This document shows positions 39,219 through 47,682 of a stretch of DNA of 64,000 bases, one piece after another. Location: NCBI GenBank assembly GCA_038257535.1, contig JBBSJE010000005.1, positions 1 through 64,000 on the forward strand, given 5' to 3'. Position 1 is the stretch's first letter; each line of letters begins with the position of its first letter. The notes under the pieces are model-generated. The model saw nothing but the letters and a program-made list of their open reading frames with translations. It was not told the DNA's origin and searched no databases. The position numbers and the translations under genes are program-made. The DNA is from JAGTJU01 sp038257535. Its GTDB lineage: Bacteria; Myxococcota_A; Polyangia; Fen-1088.

Positions 39219-39863
39219 ATGCGCGCATCTTGGGCCCCGTTCCTGATGTTGGCTGGCGTTTGCATCGTCGGCTGTAAGTCTGAAGACTCGTCACCCAAGC
39301 CAGCGGCCTTGCCGCCTGCGCCGGCGGCCACGGTGGGCCAGCCAGAGCCCGCCAAGGCGCCTGAGCCTGTGCCCCAGCCAGCCGAGGCGGCCAGCGAGGC
39401 CGTTCCCGATGAGCCCAAGGCCGAGGACACCGTGGCTGGCTCGATCGTGCTGCCCAAAGCGCGCAAGAAAGACGTAAAAAAAGGCGACACAATGTTTCTC
39501 ATCGTTCGCCGCGGGGGCGGGGGGCCCGGGCCGGGCATGATGCTGGCGGTTCAGAAGCTGACGGTTGAAGACTTCCCTATGCCCTTCGTTTTGAGCGAGC
39601 GTGACGCCATGATTCCCGGCACCAAGTTCTCGGGCGAACTAAACCTTTCGGTGCGGGTGGACAAAGACGGCGACCCCATGACCCGCCGCAAGGGCGACGT
39701 GTTTGGCGAGCTTATCGGCGTGAAGGTGGGAGCGAAGGACGTCTCGTTGCCGCTCGACACTCTTCAGAAGGAAGACCAGGTTTTGGGAGGTGGGGGGCCC
39801 GCAGGGGCAGCGCCCCATGGCGGTATGCCGCCGCACGGGGGCATGCCACCGGGACATCCGTAG
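39219..39863 (+). CDS. lipoprotein carrying a CcmI/CycH C-terminal-like domain
   Basis: 214 residues. A lipoprotein signal (MLAGVCIVGC) is followed by an Ala/Pro-rich spacer (to about 70) and a beta-rich domain: GSIVLPKARKKDVKKGDTMF, LAVQKLTVEDFPMPFVLSER, MIPGTKFSGELNLSVRVDKD and RRKGDVFGEL. This order (VxGxI, GDTxFxxVR, Pro-hyphenated PMPFxLxxxDxMxPG, RxxxxGD) is the C-terminal periplasmic domain of cytochrome c biogenesis protein CcmI. The tail repeats HGGMPP and is His/Gly/Pro-rich. It stands alone, without other ccm genes. It may bind a cytochrome-like partner, but that is inference. Confidence 0.68.
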   Translation: MRASWAPFLMLAGVCIVGCKSEDSSPKPAALPPAPAATVGQPEPAKAPEPVPQPAEAASEAVPDEPKAEDTVAGSIVLPKARKKDVKKGDTMFLIVRRGGGGPGPGMMLAVQKLTVEDFPMPFVLSERDAMIPGTKFSGELNLSVRVDKDGDPMTRRKGDVFGELIGVKVGAKDVSLPLDTLQKEDQVLGGGGPAGAAPHGGMPPHGGMPPGHP

Positions 39864-39895
39864 CGCGCCCGCGCGCCGCTGTGTGAAAGAGCGCC

Positions 39896-40138
39896 ATGCC
39901 CGATTACCGACAGCTGCGAGATATGGTGAGTCATCGCATCACGCTGGAATACGATACGGGCGTGCGCGTGGTGGGGTACCTCAACAGCGTTGAGCCCGCA
40001 GAAGGCCCCGTTTGCTACGCGGTGCTTGCGCCCGCTGAACTTCAAGACGCCAGCTTTCGTGTGCTGGCGCGGTTTTCCGAATGGCCTTTGGTGCCCAACA
40101 ACCTTGTGGGCATTCGCATCAGCGAAGGAGCCAGTTAA
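39896..40138 (+). CDS. small conserved-looking protein, possibly Sm-like or SH3-like beta barrel
   Basis: 80 residues. The pattern RITLEYDTGVRVVGYLNSVE resembles the Sm1 motif of LSm/Hfq folds (variable-strand, G at position of the glycine turn). The rest (VCYAVLAPAELQDASFRVL, VPNNLVGIRISEGA) would supply the remaining strands. I cannot identify the family with confidence; the Sm reading is a fold guess. The stop TAA is directly followed by the ATG of the next gene, so the two are co-translated. Cytoplasmic, no signal. Confidence 0.55.
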   Translation: MPDYRQLRDMVSHRITLEYDTGVRVVGYLNSVEPAEGPVCYAVLAPAELQDASFRVLARFSEWPLVPNNLVGIRISEGAS

Positions 40139-41623
40139 ATGCGCGCGTGGATGTGGCTTGTGGTTGGGGCGGCGATGGCAACGGCCTGTGCCCACGAATC
40201 GCCATTCGAGATCGTGGGTGTGGCGCAGGTCCGGGAGCTGGCAGAGGCCACGCATGCCCCCGAGATCGCAGACGTAATTGATTTGGGTGGTGTTGACGTG
40301 CCCGCGCGCGGGCGGATTCGCCCCAGCGGCCGCGACGGGGTGGCTGTGGTGGGCGAGGGGCTGTGGGTGCGCGGGCAGGGTTTTGGCAGGCAACCCACGG
40401 TGTACGTGGCGGGTGCCGTGGCTTTGGTGCTGGCGCGGACCGCTGATGGCGGCATTGTTGTGCGTGTGCCCCCGGGGACGTTGGCGGGCAAGCAGACGCT
40501 GCGCGTGCGAACTTTGGCTGGGCAAGCGCAGGTGCCCCTCAATGTTCGTCGCTACGCGGTGGCGTGGAACAATTTGGGACAAAGCCGTTGGCTAGATGCC
40601 AGTGATGAGGGCCGAGGCCCCAGCGCCCTGGCACAAAGGCATTCTGTCACGCTGCCCGCCATTTCGCGCTTGGCGTTTTCCTCCGACGCCCGTGCCGCCT
40701 ACGTTCTGGGATCCGATGCGCGTGAATTGTCGGTGATCGATGTTGCCGCCGATGGCGGGCCCGACAAAGTGTTCGCGCTGGAACTTGAGGGCAAGCCCGT
40801 GTGGGCTTTGAAAGCCGCTGCGCTGGCGCCGGTGCTGGTGGTGTTGCGGCAGGACGACGTGATGGTGCTTAGCACCGTGCAGGCCGCGCGCCCGCCGCGC
40901 AGCCGGCCGCGGCCGCTACCCGCCGAGGTGCAGAAGCGGCAGCCCATTGCGGCTGCGGTAAGCCCCGATGGTCGCCACTTGGCCGTTGCGGTGGCGCAAG
41001 GCAATCAAGTGGCCTTGTTGTCGTTGAGCGAGCGGTCGGCGTTGCCGATCGAGGCTTGGCTAACCATTGACGACGGCATGCGGGCGCCGCCGATTCGTGA
41101 TTTGGGCTTTGCCATGGAAGGCAACGTGTTGTGGGTGTTGTCGGGCCCCTTGATCAACGAACCTAACAGCGGCGCTATGCCCACGACCTTGAGCCGGCTG
41201 ACGGTGCAACACAGCGGCGCGCGGCCAACGCTTAAATTGCATGAAACGCATCAACTTGCCGATGCAGGCGTGCCCACAGCCTTGGGTGTGTCGCGCACAC
41301 GCCCCTTGCCCAGCGGCGCGGCCATTCGCCGCCCGCCCTCGTTGGCGCGCGTGCTTGTGGGCGCGCAAACGCGTGAAGGCAAAGCGGGTGGTTTGTTTGC
41401 CATAGGCGAGTCTGGCGCCATGTTGGTGACGCCGGTGGAAGGCAGGGCGACGGATCTTCTGATCGAACCCCAAGGTCATTGGGCGTTTTCGGCTGTTGTT
41501 TCCAGCACGGGCGCTTCGCATTTGTTGTGGCTGCGTGCGGACGGTCGCGAGGCAACACCGCAAACGCTGGCCTTGTGGGATGAGAGCACGGTGACAACCT
41601 GCTGGGTTGAGGTTCAGCCGTGA
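40139..41623 (+). CDS. lipoprotein with IPT-like and beta-propeller-like regions
   Basis: 494 residues. A signal with lipobox ATAC (MWLVVGAAMATAC) is followed by an IPT-like sandwich (about 55-135, with GEGLWVRGQGFGRQPTVYVA and VRVPPGTLAGKQTLRVRT). A propeller-like region follows with repeating blade patterns: ISRLAFSSDARAAYVLGSDA, PIAAAVSPDGRHLAVAVAQG, PIRDLGFAMEGNVLWVLSGP and EPQGHWAFSAVV. No catalytic motif is seen. It is probably periplasmic-facing and binding or structural. It is preceded without gap by the small 80-residue gene and overlaps acylphosphatase (GTGA). Confidence 0.72.
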   Translation: MRAWMWLVVGAAMATACAHESPFEIVGVAQVRELAEATHAPEIADVIDLGGVDVPARGRIRPSGRDGVAVVGEGLWVRGQGFGRQPTVYVAGAVALVLARTADGGIVVRVPPGTLAGKQTLRVRTLAGQAQVPLNVRRYAVAWNNLGQSRWLDASDEGRGPSALAQRHSVTLPAISRLAFSSDARAAYVLGSDARELSVIDVAADGGPDKVFALELEGKPVWALKAAALAPVLVVLRQDDVMVLSTVQAARPPRSRPRPLPAEVQKRQPIAAAVSPDGRHLAVAVAQGNQVALLSLSERSALPIEAWLTIDDGMRAPPIRDLGFAMEGNVLWVLSGPLINEPNSGAMPTTLSRLTVQHSGARPTLKLHETHQLADAGVPTALGVSRTRPLPSGAAIRRPPSLARVLVGAQTREGKAGGLFAIGESGAMLVTPVEGRATDLLIEPQGHWAFSAVVSSTGASHLLWLRADGREATPQTLALWDESTVTTCWVEVQP

Positions 41624-41916
41624 CAGCTCAGCCAGGCGCCGTGCGCTTGCACGCGATCGTGACTGGACGCGTGCAGGGCGTTGGGTTTCGGGCCACGACG
41701 CACCAGGTGGCCAGCAAGCTAGGCCTGGCGGGGTGGGTTAGGAATTTGCAGTCGGGCGGCGTTGAGGTGGTGGCTGAGGGCGAGACAGACAGTTTGCAAG
41801 CGCTGGAAACGTTTTTACATCAAGGGCCTGGGGCTGCACGTGTGGCCCACGTGAATGTTCAATGGACCGCGGCTGTTGGGGAATCTTTGCCGTTTGCCGT
41901 GAAGCCGACCATGTGA
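41620..41916 (+). CDS. acyP: acylphosphatase
   Basis: 98 residues from a GTG overlapping the preceding stop. The signature VTGRVQGVGFRATTHQVASK contains the catalytic Arg, and GWVRNLQSGGVEVVAEGE contains the catalytic Asn, both intact. The enzyme hydrolyses acyl-phosphates such as acetyl phosphate in the cytoplasm. The length is normal for the family. It is immediately followed by acetyl-CoA synthetase, giving a small acetate/acyl-phosphate pair; whether this has metabolic meaning is not shown. Confidence 0.93.
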   Translation: MTAQPGAVRLHAIVTGRVQGVGFRATTHQVASKLGLAGWVRNLQSGGVEVVAEGETDSLQALETFLHQGPGAARVAHVNVQWTAAVGESLPFAVKPTM

Positions 41917-41925
41917 GGAATGACT

Positions 41926-43899
41926 ATGAGCGACAAGACATCTGAGACAGGAAGCATCGAATCCAGTTCGCAAGAGAGCCGGCTGTTCCCACCATCTGAA
42001 GAGTTTGTGCAAAAGGCGCGTTTGCGCAGCCAGGAAGACTACCAGAAGCTGTACCAACGCTCGATCCAAGATCCGGAAGGGTTTTGGGCGCAAACCGCGC
42101 GCGACGAGCTGACATGGCAAGTGCCTTTCCACAAAACCCTCACGGGGCAGATGCCGTTTGTGCGTTGGTTTGAAGACGGCGAGATCAACGTCTCAGTCAA
42201 TTGTTTGGACCGTCATCTGGCCAGCCGGGGCGACAAGCCCGCCATCATTTGGGAAGGCGAGCCGGGCGATGAAAAGGTGCTCACGTACAAGCAACTTCAC
42301 GCGCAAGTGTGCCAGTTTGCTTCGGCCTTGAAGGCGCAAGGGGTGGGGCGAGGCGACAAGGTGGCGATCTACATGCCGCTGATTCCTGAAGCCGCGGTGG
42401 CCATGCTGGCGTGTACGCGCATTGGCGCCGCCCACACCGTGGTGTTCGGCGGCTTTTCTTCAGAATCCCTGCGCGATCGCATCAACGACTGCGGTGCCAA
42501 ATTGGTGGTGACGGCCGATGGCGGTTACCGACGTGGCAAAGTGATCCCGCTGAAAGCCAACGTTGACCGCGCGGTGGCGCAAACCCCCAGCGTGAGCAAG
42601 GTCATCGTTGTCAAGCGCACCGACAACGACGTCATCATGCAAGCGGGCCGCGATGTGTGGTGGAGCGACGTGATGGCGGGGCAACCCACAACGCTGCCCG
42701 CCGAAAGCCTTCCGTCCGAGCACCTGCTGTTTATTCTCTATACCTCGGGCACCACCGGCAAACCCAAGGGCATTGAGCATACCACCGCGGGATATCTTTT
42801 GGGTGTGCACCTCACGTCCAAATACGTTTTCGATTTGCAAGAAAACGATGTGTATTGGTGCACCGCCGACATTGGGTGGATCACGGGGCACAGCTACATG
42901 GTGTACGGGCCGCTGTCCAACGGCGCCACCATGCTTATGTACGAAGGGGCGCCTGATGCGCCCGACAAAGATCGCTTTTGGTCGATCATCGAGCGGCGCA
43001 AAGTGACTGTGTTCTATACCGCGCCCACCGCGATTCGCGCGTTCATCCGCTGGGGGGACGAGTTTGTGAACAAACACGATTTGTCATCCTTGCGCTTGCT
43101 GGGCAGCGTGGGTGAACCCATCAACCCCGAGGCGTGGATGTGGTACCACCGCACTGTGGGCAAACAGCGGTGCCCGATCGTGGACACTTGGTGGCAAACC
43201 GAAACCGGCGCCATCATGATGACGCCGTTGCCGGGCGTGACGGCCACCAAACCAGGCAGCTGCACGATTCCGTTTTTCGGTGTTGAGCCGCAGGTCGTGC
43301 ACAAAGATGGCACCGCATGCAGGCCCAATGAAGGCGGCTTTCTGGTGCTGAAAAAGCCCTGGCCTAGCATGTTGCGCGGGATTCACGGCGACAAAGAGCG
43401 CTTCGTGAGCACGTACTGGTCCGAAATGCCTGGCGTGTATTTCACCGGCGACGGCGCCCGCCAGGACAGCGATGGATATTTCTGGGTGATGGGGCGCGTG
43501 GATGACGTTTTGAACGTGTCAGGGCATCGTTTGGGTACAGCCGAAATTGAAAGCGCGCTGGTGGCCTGCGAGGAGGTGGCCGAAGCTGCCGTGGTGGGAC
43601 CGCCGCATGAGATCAAGGGACAAGCGATCTGTGCGTTTGTGACCTTGAAAGCCGGGCAAACGCCGTCAGACGCGCTGAAGAAGAAACTGTCGGATCAAGT
43701 GGTGCGCGAGATCGGGGCTTTGGCGCGGCCCGATGACATTCGCTTTGCCGATGCGTTGCCGAAAACCCGTTCGGGGAAAATTATGCGGCGTTTGTTGCGG
43801 GAAATTGCCACCAGCGGTTCGGCGGTGGGCGACACCACCACGCTGGAGGACGTGAACGTGCTTGCGTCCTTGGCGGCCGCGCGATCTGACGAAGAATAG
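41926..43899 (+). CDS. acs: acetyl-CoA synthetase (AMP-forming)
   Basis: 657 residues. Start ATG 41926 (rather than 41920) because GAGGA lies at proper distance. Adenylation motifs: FILYTSGTTGKPKGIEHTT (about 270), VDTWWQTETGAIMMTPLPG with the Trp that selects acetate, YFTGDGARQDSDGYFWVMGR, and DVLNVSGHRLGTAEIES. The C-terminal TRSGKIMRRLLR contains the catalytic Lys that is commonly acetylated. It converts acetate, ATP and CoA to acetyl-CoA. The full length and all motifs are intact. A strong hairpin follows directly after the stop. Acetyl-CoA feeds malonyl-CoA and the nearby lipid loci. Confidence 0.97.
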   Translation: MSDKTSETGSIESSSQESRLFPPSEEFVQKARLRSQEDYQKLYQRSIQDPEGFWAQTARDELTWQVPFHKTLTGQMPFVRWFEDGEINVSVNCLDRHLASRGDKPAIIWEGEPGDEKVLTYKQLHAQVCQFASALKAQGVGRGDKVAIYMPLIPEAAVAMLACTRIGAAHTVVFGGFSSESLRDRINDCGAKLVVTADGGYRRGKVIPLKANVDRAVAQTPSVSKVIVVKRTDNDVIMQAGRDVWWSDVMAGQPTTLPAESLPSEHLLFILYTSGTTGKPKGIEHTTAGYLLGVHLTSKYVFDLQENDVYWCTADIGWITGHSYMVYGPLSNGATMLMYEGAPDAPDKDRFWSIIERRKVTVFYTAPTAIRAFIRWGDEFVNKHDLSSLRLLGSVGEPINPEAWMWYHRTVGKQRCPIVDTWWQTETGAIMMTPLPGVTATKPGSCTIPFFGVEPQVVHKDGTACRPNEGGFLVLKKPWPSMLRGIHGDKERFVSTYWSEMPGVYFTGDGARQDSDGYFWVMGRVDDVLNVSGHRLGTAEIESALVACEEVAEAAVVGPPHEIKGQAICAFVTLKAGQTPSDALKKKLSDQVVREIGALARPDDIRFADALPKTRSGKIMRRLLREIATSGSAVGDTTTLEDVNVLASLAAARSDEE

Positions 43900-43918
43900 A
43901 GCTGCGCGCAGAAACAAC

Positions 43919-43955
43919 GAAGCCCCCGCACAGTTGGTGTGTCGGGGGCTTTGTT
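43919..43955. terminator. bidirectional Rho-independent terminator after acs
   Basis: AAGCCCCCG-CACA and TGTG-TCGGGGGCTT form a long GC-rich hairpin followed by TTTGTT on the plus strand; on the minus strand it is followed by TCGTTGTTTC. It lies between the convergent acs and membrane-protein genes and can serve both. Confidence 0.85.
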
Positions 43956-43969
43956 GCGTGCGAACGACG

Positions 43970-44689
43970 CTAGCTTGTGCTCGCCACGCCGTAGATGCGC
44001 TTGTAGAGCACGCCCATCACGGCCACCGCCCACGGCGCCGTCCAAATCAATCCGATGCCCAGCGGCAGCATCGACACCATCGCGATCAACCCCACCACAA
44101 AGAACAACCCGGCCACAGCGAACCATTGCTTCGAGACGGCTTTGCGTGAGGCTTCCAGCGCCTGCCACGCGCTTAGGTTTCGATCGCCCAATAGCGGCAA
44201 TGTCATGTAATAAGCCACGCCCAAATAGATGCCCGGGATGATAAGCAGCAACAACCCGAGGTACATGAGCACTGTGGCCAGCAGCCCCGCCAGCAAGGCG
44301 CTGCCCATGCGATCGAAGTAATTGAAAGCGGTGGAAAACGACACCGGCAGGCCGGCCGCTCGCCGAACACCCATCATCATGATGCCCACACCCAGGGGAT
44401 AAAACGCCACACCAATGGCGAGGCTTACCAAGAACTGAGAGGCCGAACCAAGGATCTTGGCCAACACCAAAGTGTTGATGAGGCTCAAGACGATCAGCAA
44501 GCCCCACGCAACCACCATGGCGCCCCACACTGGCGCTTTGAAGCCTTTGGTGATTTGCCACGCTTCGCGCATGACCTCACCCATTTCAAAGTGGTACTTG
44601 CCCGCGATGGCATCTTCGAGGCCGCCGCCGCTGGGTGCAGGTTGGTCCAAGACGGCGGCTGGCGCTGCATATGGATTCATTTCGGTCAT
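43970..44689 (-). CDS. multi-pass membrane protein with NPYAAP-type N-terminus
   Basis: 239 residues beginning MTEMNPYAAPAA, an N-terminal motif often found on small membrane proteins of uncertain function. After a cytoplasmic stretch (about 1-55), four or five helices follow: VVAWGLLIVLSLINTLVLA, FLVSLAIGVAFYPLGVGIMM, LLAGLLATVLMYLGLLLLII, GLFFVVGLIAMVSMLPLGIG. The sequence PGIYLGVAYYMTLPLLGDRN resembles the DUF975/DUF4013-like glycerophosphoryl-diester membrane-domain group. No catalytic residue is evident. It has its own promoter in 44690-44880, divergent from the DeoR gene. Confidence 0.68.
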   Translation of the reverse strand: MTEMNPYAAPAAVLDQPAPSGGGLEDAIAGKYHFEMGEVMREAWQITKGFKAPVWGAMVVAWGLLIVLSLINTLVLAKILGSASQFLVSLAIGVAFYPLGVGIMMMGVRRAAGLPVSFSTAFNYFDRMGSALLAGLLATVLMYLGLLLLIIPGIYLGVAYYMTLPLLGDRNLSAWQALEASRKAVSKQWFAVAGLFFVVGLIAMVSMLPLGIGLIWTAPWAVAVMGVLYKRIYGVASTS

Positions 44690-44877
44690 GACGTGCTCTC
44701 CCCCCGGAATCGTTGTGGCGCATCCGCGCTAGCGAAATGCCGATTCAAGGTATCACGAAGGGCGTAGGTTACGGAGGGGATGGCCGAGCCTGAAAGGTCG
44801 ATTTGACCCGGCTTCGGACCTGTGTCCACGGCAAATCGGGGTCGCCAAGCACACAATCAGAGCTATTCTGCGCGGGT

Positions 44878-45687
44878 ATGCTTTCTCCCGACCGCCGCCG
44901 CCGGCTTTTGTCGCTGATCCGTAGCCAGGGTTCCGTCCAGATCACCGGACTTGAAAAGACCTTGGACGTGAGCCGGATGACGCTTTACCGCGACCTGGAG
45001 GCGCTGGTGGCGGAGGGGTTGGTGCAGCGGGTGCACGGCGGCGTGATTGCGCTTGAGGGCGGCGCGGTAGAATTGTTCGTGGATCCACGCGCGCACCCGC
45101 TGGAGGAGCGAATCACCGTGGCGCGCCTCGAAAAAGAGGCCATCGCCCGGCATTTGGTCACCGTTTTGTCCACAGTGCGAACGGCTGTGGTTGATAACAG
45201 TTCCACAATTTTCATGCTGTCGCAGGTGCTGCCGGGCAGTCCGCACGAGCTGTTTTTGGTGACAGGAGGGGTCTCGCTTTACGTTGAGCTGCAGCGTCGG
45301 GCTGTTGAAAACATACGTGTGGCGATACATGGAGGCGAACCTCACCCGCGCACGGGCTCGTTGGTTGGGCCCATGGCGCAAGGAGGGCTCAACGAGATGC
45401 GGTTTGATATGGCCGCCATGTCGTGTTTGGGCGTGGTGCCCGACGAAGACGCGGTGTTCGTTTCGAACGCAGAAGAGGCTGAGGTCAAGCGCACGTATAT
45501 GGCGCGCGCCCGGCGCAAGGTGCTGGCCATTGATGGCGGCAAACTTGGCAGGTCGGGTCCCTACCGGTTGTGCAAACTAAGCGAATTTGACTTGGTGATC
45601 ACTGAGTCGGGCCCTAAGCCTCCTGCCGCTTTGATTGCGGCCGCAAAACAAGTTCTGCAAAACCCATCCCCCCTTGAGCAGCCTTAG
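44878..45687 (+). CDS. DeoR-family transcriptional regulator
   Basis: 269 residues from ATG 44878. The N-terminal winged helix (about 1-60; SPDRRRRLLSLIRSQGSVQI, VSRMTLYRDLEALVAEGLVQ, RVHGGVIAL) is the DeoR type. The C-terminal DeoRC sugar-phosphate-sensing domain follows (VVDNSSTIFMLSQVL, LFLVTGGVSLYVELQRRAVE, GGLNEMRFDMAAMSCLGVVP, RRKVLAIDGGKLGRSG). It is 40 bases upstream of oleA in the same direction, so it may control the ole genes, or simply be adjacent. Ligand unknown; family members usually respond to phosphorylated sugars. Confidence 0.88.
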   Translation: MLSPDRRRRLLSLIRSQGSVQITGLEKTLDVSRMTLYRDLEALVAEGLVQRVHGGVIALEGGAVELFVDPRAHPLEERITVARLEKEAIARHLVTVLSTVRTAVVDNSSTIFMLSQVLPGSPHELFLVTGGVSLYVELQRRAVENIRVAIHGGEPHPRTGSLVGPMAQGGLNEMRFDMAAMSCLGVVPDEDAVFVSNAEEAEVKRTYMARARRKVLAIDGGKLGRSGPYRLCKLSEFDLVITESGPKPPAALIAAAKQVLQNPSPLEQP

Positions 45688-45727
45688 CGGCCGGCCTGTC
45701 GCCCACCTGCTAAAGTGCCCGCCATTC

Positions 45728-46744
45728 ATGCGCTTCGAGGGCGTTAACATTCTGGGCGTGGCGCACGTGGACGCCCCCCACCGCGTCACCACCCAGGAGA
45801 TCGATTCCGCGATGGCTGACACCTACGGTCGCCTGGGCCTACCCGCGCGCCTGCTGGAAAGCCTGACTGGTGTGCGTGCGCGAAGGTTTTGGGATCCCGG
45901 TATGCAACCCAGCGCAGCCGCCAGCTTGGCAGGGCGCTTGGTGCTGGAGCAAACGGGGATCGATGCTGCGCGCGTGGGGGTTTTGATCAGCACCTCGGTG
46001 AGCCGCGATTGGATCGAACCCGCCGTGGCATGCTTTGTTCACGCCAATCTGGGACTGCCAGAAACCTGCATCAACTTCGACATTGCCAACGCGTGCCTTG
46101 GTTTCATCGACGGCATGACGGTGGTGGCCAACATGATTGAACGTGGCCAAGTTGATTATGGGTTGGTTGTAGACGGTGAGAGCAGCCGCTTTGTGGTGGA
46201 GCAAACTTTGGCGCGCCTGCGTGGGCCAGGCTGCGACGAAACGATGTTGAAGCAGCAATTGGCCACGCTCACCTTGGGCTCGGGTGCCGCCGCAATGGTG
46301 CTGGCCAGCGCGCGTGTGGCCCCGCAAGGACATAAATTTGTTGGCACCATGAGCCTGGCGGCCACCGAGCACAATCAACTGTGCCTTGGCCAAGTGGACG
46401 TGGGCGTGACCGACACACGTGGTTTGCTAACCCACGGTTTGGCACTGGCCGCCCGCACGTGGGCGCGCGCTCAGACAGACTTTGGCTGGAGCGCAGACAT
46501 GGTTGATCTGTTTGCTTTGCATCAAGTCAGCGAACTTCATACGCAAGAGTTGGCGCGGGCCTTGGGCGTAAATTTAAACAAGGCGCATTTGCTTTATGCT
46601 GAGCTTGGCAATGTGGGGCCGGCCTCGGTTCCCATGGCTTTAGCCAAGGCCAACGAAGCCGAAAAACTTTCGTCCGGCGATCGTGTGATCCTGGCGGGCA
46701 TTGGCAGTGGCATCAATTGCACAGCCGCGGCGGTGGTGTGGTGA
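45728..46744 (+). CDS. oleA: OleA: thiolase-fold head-to-head acyl-CoA condensing enzyme
   Basis: 338 residues from ATG 45728. KAS III-like fold with the active-site Cys in FDIANACLGFIDGM (about 120), the His in ALHQVSELHTQ (about 260) and the Asn in GNVGPASVP (about 293). GVRARRFWDPGMQPS near residue 50 and the text around the Cys are typical of OleA rather than FabH. OleA joins two long-chain acyl-CoAs in a non-decarboxylating Claisen condensation to a beta-keto acid, the first step of long-chain olefin synthesis. The oleB gene starts within its stop (TGATG), and oleC and oleD follow. Confidence 0.93.
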   Translation: MRFEGVNILGVAHVDAPHRVTTQEIDSAMADTYGRLGLPARLLESLTGVRARRFWDPGMQPSAAASLAGRLVLEQTGIDAARVGVLISTSVSRDWIEPAVACFVHANLGLPETCINFDIANACLGFIDGMTVVANMIERGQVDYGLVVDGESSRFVVEQTLARLRGPGCDETMLKQQLATLTLGSGAAAMVLASARVAPQGHKFVGTMSLAATEHNQLCLGQVDVGVTDTRGLLTHGLALAARTWARAQTDFGWSADMVDLFALHQVSELHTQELARALGVNLNKAHLLYAELGNVGPASVPMALAKANEAEKLSSGDRVILAGIGSGINCTAAAVVW

Positions 46745-47682
46745 TGCAAAACGCCGTGGTTTTGCCTTCCCAGGTGCCCAGAGCGCTTTACCCCTTTGAC
46801 TCCCATGTGTTGATGCGGGGTGATTTGCGTTATCATTACCTCGACGAAGGCCAAGGCGATCCCGTGGTGATGTTGCACGGGAACCCAAGCTGGTCGTTTT
46901 ATTACCGCGGCTTGGTGCAGGCGCTTTGCGACCGCCACCGCACGATTGTGCCCGATCACATAGGCATGGGCCTTTCGGACAAGCCCGGCGTAAATCAATA
47001 CGATTACCAACTGGCCTCGCGCGTGAATGACCTCGAAGCGCTGTTGGCGCATCTGGGGCTTGATATGGGCCCCAAGATCACCTTGGTGATGCACGACTGG
47101 GGCGGCATGATCGGCATGACCTACGCCAGCCGCCACCCTGATCGCATTGCGCGGCTGGTGTTGATGAACACTGCGGCTTTCCATTTGCCAGCCGACATGC
47201 GTTTGCCGCTGGCTTTGCGTTTGGTGCGTGCTGGCCCCCTGGGTGCCATGGCGGTGCAAGGCTTCAACGCTTTTAGCCGCGCCGCCGCGCACGTGGGCAC
47301 CAAGCGAACAAAAATGTCAGCGGCTTTGCGCAACGCTTACTGCGCGCCTTACGATACCTGGTGCAACCGCATTGGCACGTATCGATTTGTCAAAGACATT
47401 CCGCTCGCGCCTGCAGACCCAAGCTACGATGTGGTTAGCGGCACCGAAGCCAGCTTGCCTCTGTTTCGCAACACGCCGGCGATGTTCGCCTGGGGCATGC
47501 AAGACTTCGTGTTCACGCCGCAAGTGCTGAAGCGATGGCAGGCCCTGTGGCCCCAAGCGGCCGTTCACACTTTCGACGACTGTGGCCACTATGTGCTTGA
47601 AGACGCCACAGCCCAGGTGTGTACGTTGGTACGGGATTTTCTGAAGCAACATCCGTTGGAGGCCGCGGAGACTGGGGCGTGA
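46744..47682 (+). CDS. oleB: OleB: alpha/beta-hydrolase, beta-lactone decarboxylase
   Basis: 312 residues. Haloalkane-dehalogenase-like alpha/beta hydrolase: oxyanion region MLHGNPSWSFYYRGLVQAL, nucleophile Asp in LVMHDWGGMIGMTYA (about 115), and His in DDCGHYVLEDA near the end. In ole operons this enzyme converts the cis-beta-lactone made by OleC to the cis-olefin and CO2. The Asp (not Ser) nucleophile fits OleB. Start ATG overlaps the oleA stop (TGATG), and its own stop overlaps oleC in the same way. Confidence 0.92.
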   Translation: MQNAVVLPSQVPRALYPFDSHVLMRGDLRYHYLDEGQGDPVVMLHGNPSWSFYYRGLVQALCDRHRTIVPDHIGMGLSDKPGVNQYDYQLASRVNDLEALLAHLGLDMGPKITLVMHDWGGMIGMTYASRHPDRIARLVLMNTAAFHLPADMRLPLALRLVRAGPLGAMAVQGFNAFSRAAAHVGTKRTKMSAALRNAYCAPYDTWCNRIGTYRFVKDIPLAPADPSYDVVSGTEASLPLFRNTPAMFAWGMQDFVFTPQVLKRWQALWPQAAVHTFDDCGHYVLEDATAQVCTLVRDFLKQHPLEAAETGA

